The position numbers and the translations under genes were made by a program. 64,000 bases of DNA. Origin: an uncultured Woeseiaceae bacterium. Lineage in GTDB: Bacteria; Pseudomonadota; Gammaproteobacteria; Steroidobacterales; Woeseiaceae. Location: the NCBI GenBank assembly GCA_945787845.1, contig CALZJH010000001.1, positions 124,001 to 188,000 on the forward strand. The letters run 5' to 3'. Positions 33,887 through 42,235 of the stretch are shown here, piece after piece (the stretch's first letter is position 1; each line of letters opens with the position of its first letter). The notes beneath the pieces are model-generated. The model saw only the letters and a program-made list of their open reading frames with translations. It searched no databases and was not told the DNA's origin.

Positions 33887-36589
33887 CTAGTGTGCCTCGT
33901 CCCAGTTATCACCGACACCCACATCCACTTTCAAGGCAACATTCAGCTTTGCCGCCCCGTTCATCAGCTCCGTCACGCGTTTCGTCACGGCGTCGACTTC
34001 GGCCTTCTTGACCTCGAAGACAAGTTCATCGTGTACCTGCATGATCATCCGGGCCCCGGGTTGCTCTTTGTGTAACCAGCCGTGTACCGCGATCATGGCC
34101 CGCTTGATGATGTCCGCCGCCGTTCCCTGCATGGGTGCATTGATGGCGCTGCGCTCCGCGTACTGGCGGCGCTGTGCGTTGCGGGCATTGATTTCGGGCA
34201 GGTACAGCCGGCGCCCGAAGACGGTTTCGACATAGCCCTTTTCGCCCGCGCTCGCGCGGGTGTCGTCCATGTACTGCTTTACGCCCGGGTAACGATCGAA
34301 GTACAGGTCCGTGTACTCCTGGGCCTCACCGCGGCTGATGCCGAGCTGCCTGGCCAGACCAAAGGCCGACATGCCGTACATGAGCCCGAAATTGATGGCC
34401 TTGGCGGAGCGGCGCTGGTCGTCGCTGACGTCGTCGAGCGCCACTTCGAAGACTTCGGCTGCCGTCGCGCGATGGACGTCCAGCTCTTTCTTGAATGCCT
34501 TGAGCAGGCCCTTGTCGGCCGACAGGTGCGCCATGATGCGCAGCTCGATCTGCGAGTAGTCGGCGGCGAGCAGGACATGGCCTTTGGGTGCAACGAAGGC
34601 CTGGCGAATACGACGGCCTTCCTCGGTGCGAATCGGGATGTTCTGCAGGTTGGGGTCAGTGGACGACAGGCGTCCTGTCGCAGCGACGGCCTGGTGGTAG
34701 GACGTATGGATACGGCCCGTACGTTCATTGATCTGCAGCGGCAGCTTGTCCGTGTATGTGCTCTTCAGTTTGCTGACGCTGCGGTAGTCGATAATGACCG
34801 CGGGCAGCTCATAGTCGTTCGCCAGTTCGACCAGCACGTCCTCGGCGGTAGACGGCTGGCCCTTTGGTGTCTTGCGTATAACGGGCAGCTCCTGCTGCTC
34901 GAACAGGATCTGTTGAAGCTGCTTCGGCGACCCGAGATTGAACGGCCCGCCGGCGAGTTCGTGCGCCTTGGCCTCGAGCTTCGCCATCTTTTTCGCGAGC
35001 TCGCCGCTTTGCTTCTGCAGCATCTTGCGATCAACGAGTACCCCGGTTTCCTCCATGTCGAGGAGTGCGGGAACCAGCGGCTGCTCAATTTCTTCGTAGA
35101 CTTTTTTCAAAGGCGGTACGTCGCCGAGCTGCTGCCACAGCGTCTCGTGCAGCTGCAGGGTGATGTCGGCGTCTTCGGCGGCGTAGGGTGCGGCCGTCTC
35201 CAGGTCGATCTGGTTAAAGGTCAACTGCTTGGCGCCTTTGCCCGCGACATCTTCGTAATGAATGGTCTCCTTGCCCAGGTACTGACGAGCAACCGAGTCC
35301 ATATCGTGGCGCGTCGCGACACTGTTGAGAACGTACGATTCGAGCATCGAATCGTACGCCATGCCGGCTAATGCGATGTCATAGCGGGCAAGAATGTGTG
35401 CGTCGTATTTGAGGTGGTGCCCGACCTTCTTCCTGGCGCCATTCTCCAGCCAGGGCTTGAGCTTCGCGAGTACCTCGTCACGCGGCAGCTGGTCGGGCGC
35501 ACCCGGGTAGTCGTGAGCGACCGGCACGTAGCAGGCTTCGCCGGTTTTTGTGCTCAGTGAGAAGCCGACGATCTCGGCGTTCATGTAGTCGAGGCTATTG
35601 GTTTCCGTATCGAACGCGGTCAGTTTCGCCTTGTTGAGTTTCTTCAGCCAGGCGTCGAAGGCTTTCCACGTCAGCACGGTTTCATAGTCTGCCGGATCGT
35701 CTTCAGAAGGCGCATCGACAGGCTGTTCGCCCGTGGCTGCTCCTGCCTCATTGAGCTGCCGCAGCAGCGAGCGCAGCTCGTAGTGGCTGTAAAGCTTGCG
35801 CAACGTGTCGGTATCGCCGTCGGTCGCCTTGAGGTCATCGATACTTACATCGAGATCGACGTCGGTCTTGATCGTCGCGAGTGTGCGCGACAATTCCATT
35901 TGCGCCACGTTCTCGCGCAGGCTTTCTCCGACCTTGCCCTTGATCTCGTCACCGTGTTCCACAATGCCATCGGCGCTGTCATACAGGTTCAGCCACTTGG
36001 CCGCCGTCTTGGGGCCGACCTTCGGCACACCCGGAATGTTGTCCGAGCTGTCGCCAACCAGTGCGAGGTAGTCGATGAATTGCTCAGGGTACACGTCGAA
36101 CTTCGCCTTGACGGCATCACGATCGAGTCGCAAGTCGTTCATCGTGTTGATAAGCGTGACCTTGTCGGTCACGAGCTGTGCCAGGTCCTTGTCGCCCGTT
36201 GAGACGAGCACATTGAGCCCGGCCTTCCCCGCTTGTGCACACAGCGTGCCGATGACGTCATCCGCCTCCACGCCGCTAACCTGCAACAGTGGCAAGCCCA
36301 TGGCCCCGACGGCATCGAGTATCGGCTGCACCTGTAAGCGCAGATCATCCGGCATCGGTGGGCGGGTCGCCTTGTACTCGGCGAACAGCTCATCGCGGAA
36401 GGTCTTGCCAGGCGCGTCGAACACGACGGCGATATGGGCCGGCTGTTCGTCGCGCAGCAGTTTAAGGATCATCGTCAATACGCCGTGCAATGCGCCCGTC
36501 GGTTCACCCTGGGAATTAGTCAGGGAGGGCAGCGCGTGAAAGGCGCGATACAAATACGATGACCCGTCGATCAGGACGAGATCAGTCAT
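33887..36589 (-). CDS. polA: DNA polymerase I
   Basis: A full-length 900-residue enzyme for Okazaki-fragment processing and repair. The 5'-3' exonuclease domain covers about 1-290 ('LIDGSSYLYRAFHALP', 'GDKDLAQLV', 'GDSSDNIPGVPKVGPKTA'). The 3'-5' proofreading domain (~315-490) keeps 'AFDTETNSLDY' and 'YAAEDADITLQL'. The polymerase domain shows motif A 'LLAADYSQIELRIMAHLS', motif B 'RRSAKAINFGLMYGMS' and motif C 'MIMQVHDELVFEV'. It follows lptM by 14 bp, so it may be transcribed with the upstream genes. Confidence 0.97.
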   Translation of the reverse strand: MTDLVLIDGSSYLYRAFHALPSLTNSQGEPTGALHGVLTMILKLLRDEQPAHIAVVFDAPGKTFRDELFAEYKATRPPMPDDLRLQVQPILDAVGAMGLPLLQVSGVEADDVIGTLCAQAGKAGLNVLVSTGDKDLAQLVTDKVTLINTMNDLRLDRDAVKAKFDVYPEQFIDYLALVGDSSDNIPGVPKVGPKTAAKWLNLYDSADGIVEHGDEIKGKVGESLRENVAQMELSRTLATIKTDVDLDVSIDDLKATDGDTDTLRKLYSHYELRSLLRQLNEAGAATGEQPVDAPSEDDPADYETVLTWKAFDAWLKKLNKAKLTAFDTETNSLDYMNAEIVGFSLSTKTGEACYVPVAHDYPGAPDQLPRDEVLAKLKPWLENGARKKVGHHLKYDAHILARYDIALAGMAYDSMLESYVLNSVATRHDMDSVARQYLGKETIHYEDVAGKGAKQLTFNQIDLETAAPYAAEDADITLQLHETLWQQLGDVPPLKKVYEEIEQPLVPALLDMEETGVLVDRKMLQKQSGELAKKMAKLEAKAHELAGGPFNLGSPKQLQQILFEQQELPVIRKTPKGQPSTAEDVLVELANDYELPAVIIDYRSVSKLKSTYTDKLPLQINERTGRIHTSYHQAVAATGRLSSTDPNLQNIPIRTEEGRRIRQAFVAPKGHVLLAADYSQIELRIMAHLSADKGLLKAFKKELDVHRATAAEVFEVALDDVSDDQRRSAKAINFGLMYGMSAFGLARQLGISRGEAQEYTDLYFDRYPGVKQYMDDTRASAGEKGYVETVFGRRLYLPEINARNAQRRQYAERSAINAPMQGTAADIIKRAMIAVHGWLHKEQPGARMIMQVHDELVFEVKKAEVDAVTKRVTELMNGAAKLNVALKVDVGVGDNWDEAH

Positions 36590-36603
36590 ACAGTCTGGTT
36601 ACT

Positions 36604-36795
36604 CTATTTCTTTTCCGAGTCGTTCTCGTCTTCGCCTTCCTCGCCTTCTTCACCTTCTTCGGTCTCATCGGCAGGCGGCGGCGGGTTTGAAATGCGGCTC
36701 GGGTTGCCGGGGACGTACAGGGGACCGCTCTGGCCACAGCCGGCGGCGACGAAAACAAACGAGAGTGCAACACATGCAAGGATCAGGCGTTTCAT
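36604..36795 (-). CDS. lptM: LptM-type small lipoprotein (formerly YifL)
   Basis: A 63-residue lipoprotein. The signal 'MKRLILACVALSFVFVAAGC' ends in a lipobox, and the mature start 'CGQSGPLYVP' matches the conserved 'CGxxGPLYxP' of LptM, which assists maturation of the LptD/LptE lipopolysaccharide translocon. The tail is unusual: a run of Glu, Gly and Asp ending in Lys-Lys. A TATAAT hexamer lies about 30 bp upstream on the same strand, suggesting its own promoter between argH and lptM. In many gammaproteobacteria lptM precedes lysA; here it precedes polA. Confidence 0.85.
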   Translation of the reverse strand: MKRLILACVALSFVFVAAGCGQSGPLYVPGNPSRISNPPPPADETEEGEEGEEGEDENDSEKK

Positions 36796-36853
36796 AATCT
36801 CTGCCATCAACGAAGGTCTCTCGATTATAGAGATCAGGCGCCGCTTGTGTGCG

Positions 36854-38038
36854 TCATTTTGCGTAACGGGCCGCCACTTTTCGGTAGGCCTCGCGAAACG
36901 GCATGCCTTCCTCGGTGACCAGTCGGTAGGCCTCTTTCGTTGCAAAGATACCTTCGTCCATCGTGATATTGCCCGGCAGGAACTCGAGGCCCTCCAGCAC
37001 GTACGCCATGATGTCGACGCTGTCGACGGCAAGATCGATCGATCGGAACACGGGCGACTTGAGGCGCTGCAGGTCGCGGTGATAGCCGGACGGTAGCTTG
37101 GCGGTGATCATCAGTGTTTCGTCCAGGCAAGCCTGTGACGTGGCGGATGAGGCGCGCAGGAGTTCGAGCACATCGGGATTGCGCTTCTGCGGCATGATCG
37201 ACGAGCCCGTGGTCACCTCGGCCGCGAGGGAGATGTAAGCGAATTCCTGCGTATAGAAAAGCAGCAGGTCGCTCGCCATGCGCGACAGGTCCTGCATCAT
37301 GAGCGTGATCTCGAACAGCAGGGCGCTTTCGGCCTTGCCGCGCGATAGCTGTGCCGCTGTAACCGGCGACTGGGTAACGGCGAAGCCGAGCCGCTTGGTG
37401 GTGAACTCGCGGTCAAGCGGCAGGCCCGGGGTCCCGTAGCCGGCGGCGCTGCCCAGCGGGTTCTTGTTGATACGCCGGTGTACGGCACGCAGGCCTTCGA
37501 CCGCATCGCCGAAGCCTTCTTCGAATCCACCGCACCAGAGCTCGACGGATGATGGCATGGCGTGTTGCATGTGTGTGTAGCCGGGCAACTTGACCCTGCC
37601 CTGGCGTTCCGCGAGATGCGTAATTGTGGCGCGCAGGTGCTCAACGCGCCCCGCGAGGTCGAGGGCCGCGTCACGCAGGTACAGCCGCAGGGCGGTGAGT
37701 ACCTGGTCATTGCGCGAGCGCCCGAGGTGCAGGCGGCCTCCCGCGGGGCCGATATTTTCTGTCAGGCGGGCCTCAAGCGCTGTATGCACATCCTCATCTT
37801 CGAGCGTGATCTGCCATTCGCCCTTGTCAAAGGCGGTCTCAAGGGCTCGCAGGCCGTCGCAGATGGCGTGGCAGTCGTCGTGCGATATCAGTTCCTGTGC
37901 GGCAAGCATCTCGGCATGCGCGATTGAACCGCGAACATCGTATTCAACCAGGCGGGCATCCAGCACATGATCTTCGCCGGCCGTGTAACGCAACACGCGC
38001 TCGTCGAGCGGCAGGCCTTTTTCCCATAGTCTGCTCAT
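36854..38038 (-). CDS. argH: Argininosuccinate lyase
   Basis: The last step of arginine synthesis: argininosuccinate to arginine plus fumarate. The 394-residue protein has 'EDVHTALEARLTENIG', 'HLGRSRNDQVLTALRLYLRD', 'GYTHMQHAMPSS' and the superfamily signature 'GSSIMPQKRNPD' with the catalytic Ser. It ends soon after 'GMPFREAYRKVAARYAK', about 50 residues earlier than typical ArgH, so the C-terminal helical part is reduced. No frameshift is apparent downstream. The start overlaps argB by 4 bp. Confidence 0.94.
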   Translation of the reverse strand: MSRLWEKGLPLDERVLRYTAGEDHVLDARLVEYDVRGSIAHAEMLAAQELISHDDCHAICDGLRALETAFDKGEWQITLEDEDVHTALEARLTENIGPAGGRLHLGRSRNDQVLTALRLYLRDAALDLAGRVEHLRATITHLAERQGRVKLPGYTHMQHAMPSSVELWCGGFEEGFGDAVEGLRAVHRRINKNPLGSAAGYGTPGLPLDREFTTKRLGFAVTQSPVTAAQLSRGKAESALLFEITLMMQDLSRMASDLLLFYTQEFAYISLAAEVTTGSSIMPQKRNPDVLELLRASSATSQACLDETLMITAKLPSGYHRDLQRLKSPVFRSIDLAVDSVDIMAYVLEGLEFLPGNITMDEGIFATKEAYRLVTEEGMPFREAYRKVAARYAK

Positions 38039-38964
38039 GATTCGTCACCCTGTTCCTCGGGAGACAGCGCCGCGACGTCGTCGACAACCAGCGTGCCGGT
38101 GCCCTCATTGGTGAATACCTCGAGCAGGATGCTGTCGGGCAGTTTGTGCGAAATAACATGAACGCGTTGCACGCCGTTCTTGATGGCCGCGTTGATCGCT
38201 GCGGCTTTCGGCAGCATGCCGTCGGCCAGCACACCGTCGTCCTTGAGTTGTTGGAGATGGGTCCGGTCGATGTAGCTGATCAGCGAGCCCGGGTCGTTTA
38301 CATCCTCGAGAATTCCGGTGGCACCCGTGACGAGAATGAGTTTCTCGGCATTGAGCTCGGCCGCGATCGCCGCAGCCACCGTATCGGCATTGATGTTAAG
38401 CAGCACACCGGACTCGTCGCATGAGAGCGGGCTGACGACGGGCATGAGGCCGTTGTCGAGTTGCTTCCTGAGGATATCGGCTTCCACCGAATCGATATCG
38501 CCGACAAAGCCGTAGTCGATCGCTTCCTCGCCCTCGCGCTCGACCGGCGGCCGTTTGTGCGCGCGAATGAGGCCGGCATCGACCCCGCTGATGCCGACAG
38601 CGGGAATCTGCAGGTCGCGGCAACAGGCGAGGATCTTGGTGTTGATCTGGCCGTTGAGAATCATCGTCGCGACATTGAGCGAGTCGCTGTTGGTTACGCG
38701 CCGTCCTTCGATGAATTGGGTGTCGAGCCCGAGCGCGGCCGCGAGTTCGGTCGACTGCGGGCCGCCGCCATGAATAAGTACGGTGCGAATACCGACCTGG
38801 TGCAGGATACCGACCTGTTCGACCAGTGCCGTCGTGAGCGTCGGATCGGCGAAGACTTCGCCACCGACCTTGATGACGAAGACTTTGCCTTTGAAGAGAC
38901 GAATGTAAGGTGCGGCATGTTTGAGTGCCGATACGACGATCGCGCGATCTCTCTTGGTGGTCAT
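38035..38964 (-). CDS. argB: N-acylglutamate kinase (ArgB)
   Basis: A 309-residue amino-acid kinase that phosphorylates N-acetyl- (or N-succinyl-) glutamate. 'FVIKVGGEVF' and 'VLIHGGGPQSTELAAALGL' bind ATP and substrate, 'NINADTVAAAIAAEL' is the conserved C-lobe motif. The chain stops after the kinase fold; unlike the xanthomonad NAGS-kinase fusion there is no GNAT acetyltransferase domain. The ATG at 38964 overlaps the argF' stop by 4 bp; the longer frame to 39114 is inside argF'. Confidence 0.92.
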   Translation of the reverse strand: MTTKRDRAIVVSALKHAAPYIRLFKGKVFVIKVGGEVFADPTLTTALVEQVGILHQVGIRTVLIHGGGPQSTELAAALGLDTQFIEGRRVTNSDSLNVATMILNGQINTKILACCRDLQIPAVGISGVDAGLIRAHKRPPVEREGEEAIDYGFVGDIDSVEADILRKQLDNGLMPVVSPLSCDESGVLLNINADTVAAAIAAELNAEKLILVTGATGILEDVNDPGSLISYIDRTHLQQLKDDGVLADGMLPKAAAINAAIKNGVQRVHVISHKLPDSILLEVFTNEGTGTLVVDDVAALSPEEQGDES

Positions 38965-39968
38965 TTCCGGCCTCCCAGCATTTGATGCAGTACCGCCATC
39001 TGGGCGAGCATGCGGTTCCTCGCCTCGGGGATTACCACGCTGCGCGGACCGTCGAGAATTTCGTCGGCGACCACCACGCCACGGCGTACCGGCAGGCAGT
39101 GCATGAAGCGGCAATCGTCGCGCGCCTTTTCGAACCAGTGCTCATCGACGCACCAGTCGAGATGCTGTTCGCGAAGCTTCTGGTCCGCCAACCTGTCGCC
39201 GTAGTGCCGGGTCGAGGACCAGGACTTGGCGTAGATCACGTGTGCGTCTTCCATGGCTTCGGCGCGGTCGCTGGTTTCGGTAACGGATCCGCCGCTTGTT
39301 TCTGCCGCGAAGATGGCTTTCTGCATAATGGGTGCGGGCAGCTCGAAACCTTCGGGCCGTAATACGGTGACGTCCATGCCGCGCATGGCGGCCATGTGCA
39401 GCGTTGACGCCGGCACGGCAAGCGGTAGCGCCTTCGGATGATAGGCCCAGCTCAGCACAAACTTCCCGCCATTGGCCGGCATCTCCAGGTCGTCCATCGT
39501 CTTCCAGTCAGCGAGGCTCTGGCAGGGATGGTTCAGCGCCGACTCCATATTGATGTACGGCGTGTCGATCAACTCGGTCAGCGCACTGAAGCGGGTTTCG
39601 GCCAGGTCGTACTCAATCTTCTTGCGGTCGGCAAAAGCGCGAATACCAATGGCGTCGCCATAAGATGCAATCACGGGGACCGCTTCACGGATATGTTCGG
39701 CGGCAACCCCGTCCATAACAATACCGTCGCGCACCTCGAGACCGTGGATCGACATGTCGGGGGAAATCACGAAAGACCCTCCGCCAAGACGCACCATGGC
39801 CGCCTGGAAGGATGCCAGTGTACGCAGCGACGGACTCAGGAACAGCAGTGAGAGTACCTTGCCCTTCAGCGCTTCAGGTTCGGGACTGGCGTCGAGTCGC
39901 CCGGCCAGTTCGACGAGGGCCCGGATCTCCTCCGTGGAGAAATCTGCCAGATCGTTAAATGCTTTCAT
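38961..39968 (-). CDS. argF': N-acyl-L-ornithine carbamoyltransferase, probably N-succinylornithine type
   Basis: A 335-residue transcarbamylase that carbamoylates acylated ornithine. The carbamoyl-phosphate loop is 'SPSLRTLASFQAAMVRLGG', unlike the 'STRTR' of ornithine carbamoyltransferase. 'NHPCQSLADW', 'SWAYHPKALPLAVPAS' and 'FMHCLPVRRG' place it in the AOTC/SOTC group. Residue 90 (in 'MDGVAAEHI') aligns with Glu92 of Xanthomonas AOTC and Pro90 of Bacteroides SOTC. Here it is Ala. Replacement of Glu92 by small residues is known to switch AOTC to N-succinylornithine, so a succinylated pathway is predicted. It is 21 bp after argD. Confidence 0.88.
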   Translation of the reverse strand: MKAFNDLADFSTEEIRALVELAGRLDASPEPEALKGKVLSLLFLSPSLRTLASFQAAMVRLGGGSFVISPDMSIHGLEVRDGIVMDGVAAEHIREAVPVIASYGDAIGIRAFADRKKIEYDLAETRFSALTELIDTPYINMESALNHPCQSLADWKTMDDLEMPANGGKFVLSWAYHPKALPLAVPASTLHMAAMRGMDVTVLRPEGFELPAPIMQKAIFAAETSGGSVTETSDRAEAMEDAHVIYAKSWSSTRHYGDRLADQKLREQHLDWCVDEHWFEKARDDCRFMHCLPVRRGVVVADEILDGPRSVVIPEARNRMLAQMAVLHQMLGGRK

Positions 39969-39989
39969 GCGTATTTCCCTTCTGATTTT

Positions 39990-41177
39990 CTACAAGGTTT
40001 CCGGTACAAGGTTGCTCAGCGCGTGCGCGAGATGTTCGACGTGACTTTCCTGGAGGACCAGGGGTGCCAGGACGCGAAGGACATGGGGGTCACTGCTGGT
40101 TCCTGTCAGGATGTCTTGATCGAGCAGCGCATCGCGCACTTCGATCGCGGGTCGATCGCAAACAAGACCGAGCAACAAGCCCATGCCCTGGATCTTGCGT
40201 ACCGGGCCCGTCACGCAACGCTGACGAATCTGCGCTTCGCGTTCGCGGACGTTGGCCAGCAAATGCTCCGCGAGAATGCCCTGGATGGTCGCCGTGATCG
40301 CTGCCGCCGCAATCGGTCCGCCGCCGAACGTCGATCCCAGGTCGCCGACGCCGAAGTTCGAGGCAATGGATTCGGTGCACATCACGGCCCCGCAGGGGAT
40401 TCCCCCGCCCAGGGCTTTCGCGCTGGTGATGATATCGGGCATGACGTTGTGCGCCTGAACGGCAAAGAACCGTCCAGACCGGCCCATGCCCGACTGCACT
40501 TCGTCGGCAATGAGAACAGTGCCGTGCTTGCGGGTCGCGAGGTGCAGGGTCTCGATGAATTCGTTCGAGAGGTCATAGGCACCCGCCACGCCCTGGACCG
40601 GTTCGAAAATAACAGCGGCGACGGAGTCGTCAATCATCGACTGTGCCGCGGCGATGTCGTCGCGCGGTATGAAGTCCACGTCGAAGGGCTTCGCCGGAAA
40701 GCCGTACCACTTGTCGGCGTTCCAGGTGACCGCGGCAGCGGCTGCCGTTCTGCCATGAAAGCCATGCGTTATAGCGAGCACCTTCTTCCGGCCTGTCGCC
40801 ATGAGCGCCATGCGCAAGGCGTTTTCATTGGCTTCGGCGCCGGAGTTGACGAAGAACACGCGCGTGATGTTCGCGGGCGTAATTCGCGTCAGCTGTTCCG
40901 CCGCATCGGCCCGGACATCGAGCGCGACCGCGTTGCTCTGGAACAGGAGCTTGCTGCTCTGTTCCTGGATGGCCTCCACGAGCCGCGGATGACCATAGCC
41001 GAGTGCCGCCACGGCATGCCCGCCGTACAGGTCCAGGATGCGCCGGCCATCTCGGGTAAAGATGTCGCAGCCGCTCGCACGCTCCGGCACAAACGGCAGC
41101 TGCCCGTATACCGGGATCGTGAGCGCCGCTTCACGGACCCGCGGGTCGTCGACGGATGCGTTGACGGTTGCCATCAT
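39990..41177 (-). CDS. argD: Acylornithine aminotransferase
   Basis: A PLP enzyme of 395 residues in the acetylornithine/ornithine transaminase family. Marks are 'LDLYGGHAVAALGYGHP', 'FFVNSGAEANENALRMA', 'THGFHGRTAAAAAVT', 'LIADEVQSGMGRSG' and the PLP Lys in 'ITSAKALGGGIPCGAVM'. It converts N-acyl-glutamate semialdehyde to N-acylornithine. The ATG at 41177 overlaps the argC stop (ATGA); an in-frame GTG two codons earlier is possible. Bacteroides-type succinylated pathways use a close relative, so specificity cannot be read here. Confidence 0.93.
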   Translation of the reverse strand: MMATVNASVDDPRVREAALTIPVYGQLPFVPERASGCDIFTRDGRRILDLYGGHAVAALGYGHPRLVEAIQEQSSKLLFQSNAVALDVRADAAEQLTRITPANITRVFFVNSGAEANENALRMALMATGRKKVLAITHGFHGRTAAAAAVTWNADKWYGFPAKPFDVDFIPRDDIAAAQSMIDDSVAAVIFEPVQGVAGAYDLSNEFIETLHLATRKHGTVLIADEVQSGMGRSGRFFAVQAHNVMPDIITSAKALGGGIPCGAVMCTESIASNFGVGDLGSTFGGGPIAAAAITATIQGILAEHLLANVREREAQIRQRCVTGPVRKIQGMGLLLGLVCDRPAIEVRDALLDQDILTGTSSDPHVLRVLAPLVLQESHVEHLAHALSNLVPETL

Positions 41178-42235
41178 GTCCACCCGGGTGCCGGCATGTT
41201 GAGACCCGCCGTTTCAGGCAGCTTCCACAGGCGATTCATCCACTGTACTGCGCCGCCAGCCGCACCTTTTACGAGGTTGTCGATGGCGGCCATGACCACG
41301 ACAGTATCGCCGTCTGCCGCGACACTGATGTGGCACTGGTTGCTGGCAACCACGTTTTTGAGTCGCGGTGTGCCGCTGACCACCTGCACAAACGGCGCAT
41401 CCCGGTAGGCTTGTTCATACACGGCGCGCAACTGATCTTCCGCGACAGGGGCTCTGGCCTTCGCCTGCAACGTGACGTGAATGCCGCGTGCGAACGGGCC
41501 CGAGTGCGGCACGAAATGCACCCCGGTCTTCCGTCCGCTGACTTTTTCCGCCAGTGCGGCCACTTCCGGAGCGTGCCGATGCGCCAGCGGCTTGTAGGCG
41601 TAAAAATTGCTGTTGCGCTCCGGGTGATGCGTCCCCGCGGACGGGCTCTTTCCGGACCCGGTGCTGCCCGTGATGCCGGTGATGAAGACCTCGGCCTCGG
41701 TCAGCCCCGACTGGATGAGCGGTACCGTGGCGAGCGTGGAGGCCGTGGCGAAGCACCCCGGGTGTCCCACATGTGCGACGTCGATGCGATCGACATGTTC
41801 CGGCAGGGCACAGACAAATTTGTCGAGGAGCTGCGGTGCGCCGTGCTCTGCGTTGTATACCGACTCCCAGTCTTCCTGCCTTGCGAAGCGGAAGTCGGCG
41901 GAGGAGTCCACGACGTGCACCTCGATGCCTTTCTTCTCGCAGGCGTCGATGGCGCCGGCGATGACGGCAGCCGAGTCGCCATGAGGGGCCGCCGAGAACA
42001 AGGCGAGTTGACTATCGTGCGCGACATGGTCGAGCCAGTCGGCGTTGGCGACGAAGTGCTGTCCCTGGCACGCGACGGCCAGATGACCAAAGATGTCCCC
42101 GATGGGCTTGCCAGCTGCACTGTCCGAGACCGCGGCCGCAAGGTCGAAGTGCGGATGCCCGGCAATCAGCCGCAGCAACTCACCGCCGACGTAACCGCTG
42201 GCGCCAATCACGACTGTGGGTATCGGTGTGCTCAC
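41174..42235 (-). CDS. argC: N-acyl-gamma-glutamyl-phosphate reductase
   Basis: A 353-residue NADPH-dependent reductase producing N-acyl-glutamate semialdehyde. The Rossmann start is 'TVVIGASGYVGGELLRLI', the catalytic Cys is in 'VGHPGCFATAST', and 'GSTGSGKSPSAGTHHPERN' and 'HSGPFARGIHVT' form the substrate and cofactor pocket. The start overlaps the DUF1611 stop and the end overlaps argD, so it sits in the middle of the coupled arginine operon. Confidence 0.95.
   Translation of the reverse strand: MSTPIPTVVIGASGYVGGELLRLIAGHPHFDLAAAVSDSAAGKPIGDIFGHLAVACQGQHFVANADWLDHVAHDSQLALFSAAPHGDSAAVIAGAIDACEKKGIEVHVVDSSADFRFARQEDWESVYNAEHGAPQLLDKFVCALPEHVDRIDVAHVGHPGCFATASTLATVPLIQSGLTEAEVFITGITGSTGSGKSPSAGTHHPERNSNFYAYKPLAHRHAPEVAALAEKVSGRKTGVHFVPHSGPFARGIHVTLQAKARAPVAEDQLRAVYEQAYRDAPFVQVVSGTPRLKNVVASNQCHISVAADGDTVVVMAAIDNLVKGAAGGAVQWMNRLWKLPETAGLNMPAPGWT

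Noticed and set aside
34082..35371. Long open frame (429 codons) antisense to polA
   Set aside because: It lies wholly opposite the well-conserved polA reading frame, lacks a ribosome-binding site and any domain, and is a usual by-product of GC-rich codon bias.
38035..38964. ArgB as a bifunctional NAGS-kinase
   Set aside because: The chain ends after the kinase fold; no GNAT domain follows.
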